Assembly: GCF_002117125.1 (NCBI RefSeq) | Contig: NZ_CP019344.1 | Coordinates: 2,942,501 to 3,006,500 of the forward strand | DNA from: Nonlabens spongiae | Lineage (GTDB): Bacteria > Bacteroidota > Bacteroidia > Flavobacteriales > Flavobacteriaceae | Reading direction: 5' to 3' | DNA: 64,000 nucleotides | Notes under the pieces: generated by a model | Databases searched by the model: none | Seen by the model: only the letters and a program-made list of their open reading frames with translations | Told to the model about the DNA's origin: nothing | Shown: positions 9,587 through 16,936 of the stretch, piece after piece | How the letters are laid out: every line of letters starts with the position of its first letter | Numbering within the stretch: the stretch's first letter is position 1 | Program-made: the position numbers and the translations under genes

Positions 9587-10297
9587 TTAGTTGGTTAAAA
9601 TTCCTTTCGGTTTTATAAGTCTTCTCCAATACAAGTGTTCATATAATCCAGACCAGTACATACCAAAGGTGAAGGCGAACAGTAGTTCTTCTATGGGTAC
9701 ACCCAAGAAAAGAATATGGGTCAGGTTGTCAAGATTCCAGTACAGCTCCACATATTGAGGATAAAACGGAAGGATACTTCCGAAATAAATGAAGTACAGT
9801 ACTGTAAACAAGATTCCTCCGACCCAAATCTTCTTATTTAAATCTGGACGGCAATAGAGTGTTGCCAAACCACCTATGAACAAAGCGATAATCCCACAAT
9901 AAATGTGGTTGAGCGATGTAAATAGGGCGAGTATAAAAAAGACCAGTGCAGGCACAAATAGTATATAAATATGTAGCTTATGTCTTTGATGACCACGCTC
10001 GCTATGCGGAATTTTAACGAGGCTTCGTTTAAAAATAAGGTTGTAGAGTACCGTGCCAATCCCGCCAATGGCAAAAGAAAAGATAAGGCTCTCTATATCA
10101 AAACCTGTTTTTATAGCCAAATTGAACAGCGAAGGTGGAAACCAATATTCTGGAACAAACAAAGGTTCAGTTAAACCAAAAGGCATTGTTATAAGGCTCA
10201 TTTTGAGCATCTCTTTTCTTGATTCTTTTCTCAACAGATAGATGATTGCCCAAAGCGCAAGAATTATAAGTGACCATATGAACCAGACGTATTGCAT
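9587..10297 (-). CDS. Lycopene cyclase domain-like membrane protein
   Basis: A 236-residue polytopic protein with about seven predicted helices. It carries FGLTEPLFVPEYWFPP near 40-55 and a C-terminal VPIEELLFAF, resembling the PxEE motif of CarR/CrtYcd-type lycopene cyclase domains. No other carotenoid gene is in the window, and proteins of this type recur in metal/stress islands, so a carotenoid cyclase role is doubtful. It lies 12 bases upstream of the Usp gene and 5 bases downstream of the DUF5676 gene. Confidence 0.6.
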   Translation of the reverse strand: MQYVWFIWSLIILALWAIIYLLRKESRKEMLKMSLITMPFGLTEPLFVPEYWFPPSLFNLAIKTGFDIESLIFSFAIGGIGTVLYNLIFKRSLVKIPHSERGHQRHKLHIYILFVPALVFFILALFTSLNHIYCGIIALFIGGLATLYCRPDLNKKIWVGGILFTVLYFIYFGSILPFYPQYVELYWNLDNLTHILFLGVPIEELLFAFTFGMYWSGLYEHLYWRRLIKPKGILTN

Positions 10298-10302
10298 AAA
10301 CC

Positions 10303-10578
10303 TTACTGTTTTTTAATTTGAGCGTTATAAAAAGCTGCGATACAAGCACCAATTAACCATCCCAAAATAAATGTTTGTACTATTCCTAATCCTGCTTCCC
10401 ATAAGGGTACATCCATCCTAATAATGCTCGTGGTGTCTAAACCGTGCAATAGGCTGTTGAAAAAATCTATAGTGGCTTCTCGGCCTGCTGTTGCCATTAC
10501 AATCATACAGCCCAAGTAAATTAACGCTCCGGTAAGCCCGAATGCGAATCCTAATTTCTTTACGTTTAATCGATACAT
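10303..10578 (-). CDS. DUF5676 family small membrane protein
   Basis: A 91-residue protein with two hydrophobic segments: residues about 10-30 and 65-85. Between them is LLHGLDTTSIIRMDVPLWEA, the pattern I associate with the DUF5676 family found beside copper and stress genes. Function is unknown. It belongs to a run of short minus-strand membrane proteins between the Met-rich lipoprotein and the metabolic cassette. Confidence 0.7.
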   Translation of the reverse strand: MYRLNVKKLGFAFGLTGALIYLGCMIVMATAGREATIDFFNSLLHGLDTTSIIRMDVPLWEAGLGIVQTFILGWLIGACIAAFYNAQIKKQ

Positions 10579-10594
10579 AATTTTTAGTTTTAAT

Positions 10595-10813
10595 TTAGTT
10601 GTCCGAGTTTATAATCTTTTTAGATTCTTCGAATTCTTCCTTAGATATTTCACCTTTTGCAAAGCGGTTTTTGAGAATATCGAGCGGGCTGTCCTTCTTA
10701 GTTTTTTGATAGGGAATATCTGTTGGGATAAAGAATATCCAAGCAATAAATATTATCCATATAATCCACCATATTAGGTGCATACCTCCAAAATGTCCGT
10801 CGTATAAATGCAT
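10595..10813 (-). CDS. SHOCT domain membrane protein
   Basis: A 72-residue protein with one N-terminal transmembrane segment (about 12-30) and a C-terminal SHOCT motif, ILKNRFAKGEISKEEFEE. SHOCT segments are short helical hairpins at the ends of many unrelated proteins, thought to mediate oligomerisation. A close relative with the same motif is encoded at 26299-26490 in the copper cluster. Biochemical role unknown. Confidence 0.75.
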   Translation of the reverse strand: MHLYDGHFGGMHLIWWIIWIIFIAWIFFIPTDIPYQKTKKDSPLDILKNRFAKGEISKEEFEESKKIINSDN

Positions 10814-10834
10814 AATTTTTGGTTTTAGTTGTTA

Positions 10835-11050
10835 TTAATTTATTTCTGTAATTGTGTATCCGTTAAGTTTGCTGAGTTGCTTTTGTAATTCAGTAATTGA
10901 AAGTTTTTCTGTCATCGTGATAAACGTTGCGCCTTTTGGCGCCAGAAAAATTTCTGCCTTTTCGATATTGGGATGTTCTTCCAAAGTCTTCTTGACCCTT
11001 GCTACACATCCACCACAACTGATTCCGTTTATTTGAAATTTTTGCTTCAT
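10835..11050 (-). CDS. Heavy-metal-associated (HMA) domain protein
   Basis: A 71-residue ferredoxin-like HMA domain with the metal-binding motif SCGGCVARV (Cys12 and Cys15). It is the size of a CopZ-type copper chaperone, binding Cu(I) or a similar soft metal and handing it to an ATPase or sensor. The next gene downstream, 21 bases away, is the SHOCT protein. Another single-domain HMA protein is at 45480-45692 beside the P-type ATPase. Confidence 0.85.
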   Translation of the reverse strand: MKQKFQINGISCGGCVARVKKTLEEHPNIEKAEIFLAPKGATFITMTEKLSITELQKQLSKLNGYTITEIN

Positions 11051-11063
11051 TGTGTTTTATTTA

Positions 11064-11321
11064 TTAGTGATCTTGATGTCTTTTGTGTTCTTCTTTTGTG
11101 TTCTGTTCAGATTGATTGTTATTGCCATCCCGATGCTTACGATTATTGGGTCTTCCGTGCCGATGTGAACCGTGGGGCATAAATAAATGGATACCGAACA
11201 TAACGAGGATGAAAATGAACAGAGAAGAACTGCTTCCTATACCAAACGATGGTGCTAAAAAAATAAATAGCAACGGTAGTCCACATCCGATGACCATCCA
11301 TATCCAGTGACTGTTTTTCAT
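11064..11321 (-). CDS. DUF2933 family membrane protein
   Basis: An 85-residue protein with two hydrophobic segments (about 5-25 and 30-48) followed by a His/Arg/Asn/Gln-rich polar tail beginning MPHGSHRHGR. The pattern matches DUF2933 proteins, which often neighbour copper-resistance genes. The His-rich tail could bind metal, but that is inference. It lies 13 bases upstream of the HMA gene. Confidence 0.7.
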   Translation of the reverse strand: MKNSHWIWMVIGCGLPLLFIFLAPSFGIGSSSSLFIFILVMFGIHLFMPHGSHRHGRPNNRKHRDGNNNQSEQNTKEEHKRHQDH

Positions 11322-11346
11322 TGTGCTTTGCTTTATGGGTTAGAAA

Positions 11347-11808
11347 TTAGTGATGTTCAGAATGATTGTTTTCTGTTTCATTGTTCATATACATCATATC
11401 CATCCCCTTATCTTTCATCATCATAGAACAGGATTCCATACAATCTTCAGTCATCATTCCTTTTTCGTGCATCATTTTCATCATATTTCCCATCATTTTT
11501 CCATCGCCCATCATTCTGTTCATCATTGAATGCATCATTGTGCTATCCTTCATCATCATTTGCATACCCTGTCCATTCATCATAGAACCCATCATTTTTT
11601 TGTTGCCTTGCATCATTTTCATTGTTGCTGGATTTCCGTGCATACTTTCCATAAACTCGGCCATATATGCATCGTTCTCAACAATGCTATTAAAAACCTC
11701 TGTGCGCGTCTCAGGATTTTCCAGTAGTGCTTGCGTGTCTGTTTCTTGTTTGCAGCTGGTTAAGCTGAAAAGGCCAATTGCCAGTAAACCAATAAATAGT
11801 GTTCTCAT
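11347..11808 (-). CDS. Methionine/histidine-rich lipoprotein
   Basis: A 153-residue lipoprotein with a signal peptide and lipobox SLTSC (Cys19). From about residue 52 it is dominated by Met, often as MM pairs, and ends HSEHH. Met-rich periplasmic or outer-membrane proteins commonly chelate Cu(I)/Ag(I). It resembles the lipoprotein at 25681-26154 in plan: an N-terminal region with 'EIV..NPVQFAAFI'-like sequence, then Met repeats. A strong inverted repeat lies in the DNA upstream, probably in its leader. Confidence 0.75.
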   Translation of the reverse strand: MRTLFIGLLAIGLFSLTSCKQETDTQALLENPETRTEVFNSIVENDAYMAEFMESMHGNPATMKMMQGNKKMMGSMMNGQGMQMMMKDSTMMHSMMNRMMGDGKMMGNMMKMMHEKGMMTEDCMESCSMMMKDKGMDMMYMNNETENNHSEHH

Positions 11809-11845
11809 TTTCTTTGTTATTTAATTAGACATAAATTTATTTTTA

Positions 11846-11890
11846 AACCCATTCCCAATAGCTAATTGGGTTATAGAGAGGGAATGGGTT
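11846..11890. repeat. Long inverted repeat upstream of Met-rich lipoprotein gene
   Basis: Perfect 11-bp arms, AACCCATTCCC (11846-11856) and GGGAATGGGTT (11880-11890), are separated by 23 bases. On the minus strand the structure lies between the WG-repeat gene and the Met-rich lipoprotein gene. It could therefore be a terminator-like element for the former or a leader hairpin for the latter. No clear T-run follows on the minus strand, so a regulatory hairpin is as likely as a terminator. Confidence 0.55.
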
Positions 11891-11943
11891 ATCAGCTATT
11901 AATCGGGCTGAATTTTTAAGTTTTTGTTTTAGTATAATATTTA

Positions 11944-12546
11944 CTAATCGATTTTTTTGATTTGCCATTTAGAGTTGTTTCCTTTTACGGCGACCAAATT
12001 GGCCGAAATAAATTTTGATGTTATGGTTGGGGAACCACTATTTTTTATGTTCTGTGGCGAAACGTGTAAGGCCAGTTGTGTTAAGTGGTCCATCGTCGTT
12101 CCGGTTTTATCTATAACCACTTCAAAGTAATGATAGCTTACCACGTCCTTTTTGAAAATATCATTATAGCCAATGGTCTCTTTGTGTACCTTTAGTGCTA
12201 TTGCCTTTTTGTTATTAAAATTGGTGGCGTTAAGAAATTGAGGTGCAATAACAGTTCCCCCTTCTTTATTTATATATCCATAATAGAGCACCCCACCCTT
12301 ATGATGGGCAATCAAGCATCTATCGTCTTCAAAGATTGGGTAATTGGCGTTGTCTGTTTTGGTTACCACCAAATCATTTCGAAAATCAATGATTAATTTT
12401 CCTTCTTGGTCAATAAAACCCCATTCGTTCCCTTTTTTAATGGCGGCAACGCCATCTTTAAAAGGCGAGATGTAGTCTAAATTTTCTAAAGTTTGAGCTA
12501 TTCCCAGATAAGGGATGAGCAGTAATGCGATGACAAATTTTTTCAT
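11944..12546 (-). CDS. WG-repeat-like secreted protein
   Basis: A 200-residue protein with a signal peptide (MKKFVIALLLIPYLGIAQ) and at least two WG/KWG-like repeats: FKDGVAAIKKGNEWGFIDQEGK and a weaker YYGYINKEGGTVIAPQF. Such repeats usually form beta structures in extracytoplasmic proteins of unknown role. It stands alone between the AraC regulator and the lipoprotein gene. No metal-binding motif is obvious. Confidence 0.55.
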   Translation of the reverse strand: MKKFVIALLLIPYLGIAQTLENLDYISPFKDGVAAIKKGNEWGFIDQEGKLIIDFRNDLVVTKTDNANYPIFEDDRCLIAHHKGGVLYYGYINKEGGTVIAPQFLNATNFNNKKAIALKVHKETIGYNDIFKKDVVSYHYFEVVIDKTGTTMDHLTQLALHVSPQNIKNSGSPTITSKFISANLVAVKGNNSKWQIKKID

Positions 12547-12617
12547 TTTTGGTTTGATTTAATTTGTTAAAATTAATGACTGTTGCAGACCTTTATCTGC
12601 ATAACTTTCGTTGATAT

Positions 12618-13199
12618 CTATATAATTTCATCATAGAAATTCCGTTTCCAATTTCCTGTGTTCTTGTAATCTGTCATACTCATTCCCACCACTTCCTTAA
12701 ACTGTCTGGATAAATGATTTACGCTGCTATAGTCCAATAGGTAACCTATGTCAGAGAAGGAATGTTGTTTAAGTTGGATAAGTTCTTTAACCTTCTCTAT
12801 CTTCAATTTGATGAAATACTTTTCAATGGTTGATTTTTCAATGGTTGAAAATAGTTTGCTCAGTGTCTTATAGTCACGATGCAATGCTGAGGCCAAGAGT
12901 TCTGAGGTCTTCACTTTCATATCCAATGGTAGTTCAACAAGTTGCTCGATTAGTAGAATTTTGATTCTTTCAACCAGCATCTCTTCTTCATTTTCTACAA
13001 TTTTGAAACTATTTGTGTGAAGCACCCTTGTTACGTTGTCCGTTATAGCAGCTTCATTTAGGTTAGGTGCTTCTACCAATAACCTTCCTAGCTCTAATGA
13101 GAGTACAGTAATATCTAATTCTTGTAGTTCTTGTTTTATAACTTTAAGGCATCTGCTACAAACCATATTCTTAATCCAGAATTCTTTTGGTGAGCTCAT
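12618..13199 (-). CDS. AraC-type regulator with N-terminal HMA-like metal-sensing region
   Basis: A 193-residue protein. The N-terminus reads FWIKNMVCSRCLKVI (Cys14, Cys17), an HMA-like CxxC in the right context of a beta-alpha fold, and residues about 100-190 form an AraC double helix-turn-helix ending in NHLSRQFKEVVGMSMTDYK. The start MSSPKEF was chosen because the CxxC follows directly; the longer in-frame start at 13304 adds unrelated residues. The layout suggests direct metal sensing coupled to DNA binding. A paralogue is at 38020-38586. Confidence 0.8.
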   Translation of the reverse strand: MSSPKEFWIKNMVCSRCLKVIKQELQELDITVLSLELGRLLVEAPNLNEAAITDNVTRVLHTNSFKIVENEEEMLVERIKILLIEQLVELPLDMKVKTSELLASALHRDYKTLSKLFSTIEKSTIEKYFIKLKIEKVKELIQLKQHSFSDIGYLLDYSSVNHLSRQFKEVVGMSMTDYKNTGNWKRNFYDEII

Positions 13200-13377
13200 T
13201 ATAGTATTGGTGTTACTATTGAGTATTCGGCTCAATAGTTTGTAAGGTTTTAACCTTACTGGGTTAATTTGATAAATTGTGTTGTTGGGTAATGGATACA
13301 ACAATGTTTAGCCAGAAGTTGTTCTTTGACTATAATAGAGGATACAGATTGATATGATCAATCTGCAAGTAAGAAAA

Positions 13378-13800
13378 TCAAATTAAATATGTCTCGTGAA
13401 GAACCTGTATATCCTTAGACAACAAGGGCGGCCTATATTGTTCAAAAGGAATGATGTTTTTTTCAAGCCCTTCAAATAGATTGAGGTAAGTGTAAAAAAA
13501 GGTGTTAAGAAAGAGTATATCTTCATACTCAAGTTGGGTCTGAGCCTTTTTTATGGTGTCATCACCTGTTTTAATCAAAGTTTGGTTGCTGCAGCAATCT
13601 TTTTCTTGAAGAGAAGTACACTGTTTTGTGTTTAAATCTTTTTTTTGAGCCTTGTCTGCACATACTTTGGCTTTTCCAAAGAGTGCCATATCAACCAATT
13701 TATTGCAGCAAAAGTGCATATCTACTGTAAATGAAGCTGTGCTAAAAAATATAGTAGCTGCTAAAAAGAAGGCCAATATTTTGGTAAAAAAAGATTTCAC
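13378..13800 (-). CDS. HYC_CC_PP family protein (copy 1)
   Basis: A 140-residue exported protein with a signal peptide, then H29-F-C-C, a central DCC, and a C-terminal RPPLL followed by DIQVLHETYLI. This order (HYC, CC, PP) matches the HYC_CC_PP family of Bacteroidota. Here HYC is altered to HFCC. A close paralogue at 16415-16831 lies on the other side of the TonB receptor. The conserved Cys and His residues suggest metal or redox chemistry; function is not established. Confidence 0.75.
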   Translation of the reverse strand: MKSFFTKILAFFLAATIFFSTASFTVDMHFCCNKLVDMALFGKAKVCADKAQKKDLNTKQCTSLQEKDCCSNQTLIKTGDDTIKKAQTQLEYEDILFLNTFFYTYLNLFEGLEKNIIPFEQYRPPLLSKDIQVLHETYLI

Positions 13801-13959
13801 GTAATAAAATTAATGATTTTATATCAAAAATTTAAAAAAATGTTAAAAATTAGTTTATGTTATTATTTTTTGATTTATCATAAACTTTAATTTTACGCTA
13901 CGAATTTAAAATAATCGGTTTTCAAAAAATATGACTTTTGTCATCAAATAAAGATTACT

Positions 13960-16188
13960 TTAAAATCCGTAACCGACGGCAAAATTGATTCCAAAAGGAT
14001 GACCGGGACGTAAACCTGCTGGTACGCGAGATACAGGATATTCTGAATTAAATAAGTTTATTATGTTTGTTGATAGCATAAAATTTTCATTTAAAAAATA
14101 TTGAACAGATAAGTCAAAGATGAAATTAGAATCTACTTTGAAGTTTTCTGGAATTGGTCCAGAACCAGCCTTGGTTCTAAATGCACCTGTATAGCGCGTA
14201 TTTAGGTTTACTTCAAATTTCTTATTCTGTAGCCCTAAGGTTGCATTTAATTGGTTTTTTGCAATGTATGGTATTTCATCCCCTTTGGTAACCACCCCAT
14301 AGATATCTTCGTTACTGTCAAAACTGGTCAGGAATTCGGTATCGGTAAGCGTATAGGAAATCGATAGAGGAAGTTTAAATTTCTCTGATGTATTGTATAG
14401 CAAATTGTAATTAAGCAAAAGTTCAAGGCCACTTACACGAACTTCACCTGCATTAAACTGGTCAAGACTTCCTGTGCCACCTGTCGCGGCCAAATCACTT
14501 CCCAACAGATTTTGATAATCATTGTAGAACCCGACAAGTTCCCCTGAAAAACCTTTGAAGCCAAATCGAGAACCCAACTCATAATTAATACTTTCTTCTG
14601 CATTTTGTCCCTGTGTATTACTTGGTGGCGAAAACCCTTTATGTACCCCACCGAAGACCGATATATAGTTATTGAATCTGTAGTTCGCACCTATGCCGGG
14701 AATCCATACATCTACTTTGTTCTCGCGAATAGCTAAATCCTGACCAGTTCTGTTTGGGTCGCTCGTGCCATAATCCGTTCGGGTAAGGGTTATATTTTCA
14801 TAGCGCAAGCCAGGTGTTAAGGTCAGGTTCTCAATTTTAAGGGTGTACAAGAGGTGCGCCGCCAATGCTTTTGCACTGCTTATACGATTAGCGTCAGTTC
14901 CTTTTTCGGCCACCGTGGTTTGTATTAATTCTTGGTTTTGAAATGCGTACCTGTCCACCCACTGAAATCTGTCCTCGTCATCTTCGTGGTAGCGTATTCC
15001 CGCTTCCAGGGTTTGTAGCCAATCAGAACCCCATCGTAATTTGGCAATGGATTGAACACCATTTGAGGTGTATGTTCTGTTATTTGCTTTTATGCCCATA
15101 ACATCGTCTTGGGTGTTTTCGTTTCCTAAAATGGTTTGGTATTCTAAGGGATAATCCTGTGGTGAGGACAGGATGTTACTAATGCTCACCCTTTCGCCTA
15201 AATTTACATCGTCCAATTTGTACCAATTGCGCTTGAATTTATTTAAGTAGCCGGTAGTACTTATATTTAACGAAGGGGATATTTGTATAAAATGGGTAAG
15301 TAGGTATTGTTGATGTTCGGCGTTCATTACATCTTCGGACGACGCCCTGTATCTTCTATAAGGGTTTTCTTCAAAATCTTCATCGGTCAATCCCAAGTAA
15401 GTTTCGTTTGCCTCTTCTTCAGAATATTGGATTTTAAATGTTAGAGACTGATACATTTTTGCATCTAAATTTGAGTTGACCCTAAACTTCGCCAAATAAT
15501 CAGATTTATCAAATCCTGTATTGCCACCGCCATCTAAATCCTTAAAACCGTCTGAGCTGTAATTGAAATAATCCGTTACAAATCCAAAGTTTTGATAGCT
15601 ATCACCAATGACTAATTGCGTGTTTTTTGAGCCATAATTCCCTGCGGCAATGGAAGCTCGTCCAGAAAATTCGTCAGGAATTCGGGAAGAAATCATATTA
15701 ATGGCACCGCCCGTGGTGTTGGGTCCATATTGAATTTGACTGCTTCCTTTCAAGATTTCGACGGCCTGCATACGCCCAATAGTTGGGAAATAATAGGCGG
15801 CAGGTGCGCTGTAGGGTGCTGGGGCAATGAGAACGCCATCTTCCATCAAATTTATTTTTGCACTACGCTCAGGCGATGTACCTCGCAAACTTATATTTGG
15901 ACGTAGTCCAAAACCATCCTCTTCGTAAATATTAATTCCTGGAACCGTTTGTAATACCCTATTGATATTTGTATATGAAAATTTTTTTAAATCCTCTTCG
16001 GAAATATAGCTCGCAGAACCTGTTTTGTTTTTAATCTCAAATTTACTGCCCAGTATGGTGTTAGCGGATACAATCACTTCTTTTAGGCGTTCCGTCTTTT
16101 GTTGTATAGTATCCTTTTTTTGAGGATTTGTTTGCGCCAATATATATGTAAACTGCAAGATAAATAGTAGGGAAAATAGAGTTCTCAT
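13960..16188 (-). CDS. TonB-dependent outer-membrane receptor
   Basis: A 742-residue receptor. After the signal peptide (to about 19) comes a TonB-box-like ERLKEVIVSA segment, a plug domain with NINRVLQTVPGINIYEEDGFGLRPNI and LRGTSPERSAK, and a 22-strand-type barrel ending in aromatic GINFAVGYGF. It resembles the ferric-citrate/siderophore class. The upstream DNA holds two Fur-like boxes flanking a promoter, supporting iron uptake rather than copper. It lies between the two HYC_CC_PP genes. Confidence 0.88.
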   Translation of the reverse strand: MRTLFSLLFILQFTYILAQTNPQKKDTIQQKTERLKEVIVSANTILGSKFEIKNKTGSASYISEEDLKKFSYTNINRVLQTVPGINIYEEDGFGLRPNISLRGTSPERSAKINLMEDGVLIAPAPYSAPAAYYFPTIGRMQAVEILKGSSQIQYGPNTTGGAINMISSRIPDEFSGRASIAAGNYGSKNTQLVIGDSYQNFGFVTDYFNYSSDGFKDLDGGGNTGFDKSDYLAKFRVNSNLDAKMYQSLTFKIQYSEEEANETYLGLTDEDFEENPYRRYRASSEDVMNAEHQQYLLTHFIQISPSLNISTTGYLNKFKRNWYKLDDVNLGERVSISNILSSPQDYPLEYQTILGNENTQDDVMGIKANNRTYTSNGVQSIAKLRWGSDWLQTLEAGIRYHEDDEDRFQWVDRYAFQNQELIQTTVAEKGTDANRISSAKALAAHLLYTLKIENLTLTPGLRYENITLTRTDYGTSDPNRTGQDLAIRENKVDVWIPGIGANYRFNNYISVFGGVHKGFSPPSNTQGQNAEESINYELGSRFGFKGFSGELVGFYNDYQNLLGSDLAATGGTGSLDQFNAGEVRVSGLELLLNYNLLYNTSEKFKLPLSISYTLTDTEFLTSFDSNEDIYGVVTKGDEIPYIAKNQLNATLGLQNKKFEVNLNTRYTGAFRTKAGSGPIPENFKVDSNFIFDLSVQYFLNENFMLSTNIINLFNSEYPVSRVPAGLRPGHPFGINFAVGYGF

Positions 16189-16200
16189 TGGTAATAAATT

Positions 16201-16219
16201 ATTTAGAATGATTTTAAAT
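16201..16219. promoter_or_regulatory. Fur-like operator box 1
   Basis: A 9-1-9 inverted repeat, ATTTAGAAT G ATTTTAAAT, with arms matching at eight of nine positions. It begins 13 bases upstream of the TonB receptor start and downstream of the proposed promoter. The form resembles Fur boxes of Bacteroidota. Regulation by Fur is inferred. Confidence 0.6.
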
Positions 16220-16225
16220 AGAAGA

Positions 16226-16256
16226 CAAATGTAATGTACTGGTTTTAAAGAACCAA
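16226..16256 (-). promoter_or_regulatory. Promoter of the TonB receptor gene
   Basis: Read on the minus strand, TACATTTG (16226-16233) matches the Bacteroidota -7 consensus TAnnTTTG, and TTG (16254-16256) lies 20 bases upstream as a -33 element. The two Fur-like boxes sit on either side of it, an arrangement suited to repression. Confidence 0.55.
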
Positions 16257-16260
16257 TCTT

Positions 16261-16279
16261 ATTTAGAATAATTCTTAAT
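16261..16279. promoter_or_regulatory. Fur-like operator box 2
   Basis: ATTTAGAAT A ATTCTTAAT, a 9-1-9 inverted repeat with eight of nine arm matches, exactly 60 bases from box 1. It lies just upstream of the -33 element of the receptor promoter and in the divergent region shared with the HYC_CC_PP gene at 16415. Confidence 0.6.
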
Positions 16280-16414
16280 AATAATTTTAAAGTATTTTAA
16301 GCTCAATAACTTATCCTTAGAAAAAAATTATAACCATAAAAAACCCGAAACGTTATGCAAATTGTTTGTTAAATAAAAAGACTTTACTTAAAATTTTATA
16401 CTTTTGTACAATTG

Positions 16415-16831
16415 ATGAAGAAGATTTTTTTTAAAATAGCATCATTTTGTATGGCACTTTTAGTGTTATTCTCAACGTTTTCTTTTACGTTGGCAAGTCA
16501 TTATTGCGGTGATGTTTTAGTTGATTCTTCTTTGTTTGGAAAAGTAGAAACCTGCGGTATGGAAGTTCAAAAAACTTCTACTTCTTCTAATTGTGATATT
16601 ACCAAGAAAAACTGCTGTAGTGATGAGCAATTGCTTTTAGAAGGTCAGGATACACTAAAAATTTCCTTCGAAAAACTGGATAAAGAACAGCAAGTATTTG
16701 TTGTATCATTTATCCAATCGTATTTAGATTTGTTTGAGTATGAAAACTCAGATAACGAAGTATTTGTAGATTATTCCCCACCGCCCCTTATTAGGGACGT
16801 TCAAGTCCTAGACCAGACTTTCCTCATTTGA
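16415..16831 (+). CDS. HYC_CC_PP family protein (copy 2)
   Basis: A 138-residue exported protein with signal peptide, H29-Y-C at the mature N-terminus, NCCSD in the centre and YSPPPLIRDVQVLDQTFLI at the end. It is clearly paralogous to the gene at 13378-13800. ATG 16415 was taken over the TTG three bases earlier. A TACTTTTG promoter-like element at 16399-16406 puts transcription very near the start codon. It leads the CusA/TolC gene pair, suggesting a link to the copper efflux system. Confidence 0.78.
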   Translation: MKKIFFKIASFCMALLVLFSTFSFTLASHYCGDVLVDSSLFGKVETCGMEVQKTSTSSNCDITKKNCCSDEQLLLEGQDTLKISFEKLDKEQQVFVVSFIQSYLDLFEYENSDNEVFVDYSPPPLIRDVQVLDQTFLI

Positions 16832-16936
16832 TTTTTAAGTAATTAACTCTTACGTCCAACATTAATTTGTTTGGACTAAACCGCTTGCAGCTTGTTTTTT
16901 CAACAAGTATTGTTATTACTTAAAACTCATTTTTTT

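Noticed and set aside
11366..11824. Long plus-strand ORF opposite the Met-rich lipoprotein
   Set aside because: It is the antisense shadow of ATG-rich codons (repeated His/Ile), has no family resemblance, and the minus-strand gene has signal peptide and lipobox.
15594..15603. GATAGCTATC in the TonB receptor gene as another tRNA-linked palindrome
   Set aside because: Only the inner 10 bases match; the CCG/CGG flanks and any tRNA sequence are absent, so it is a chance match in coding DNA.
16854..16907. Hairpins GTCCAA/TTGGAC and CTTGTT/AACAAG before cusA as an attenuator
   Set aside because: Short stems without T-run or leader peptide; not enough to call a regulatory element.
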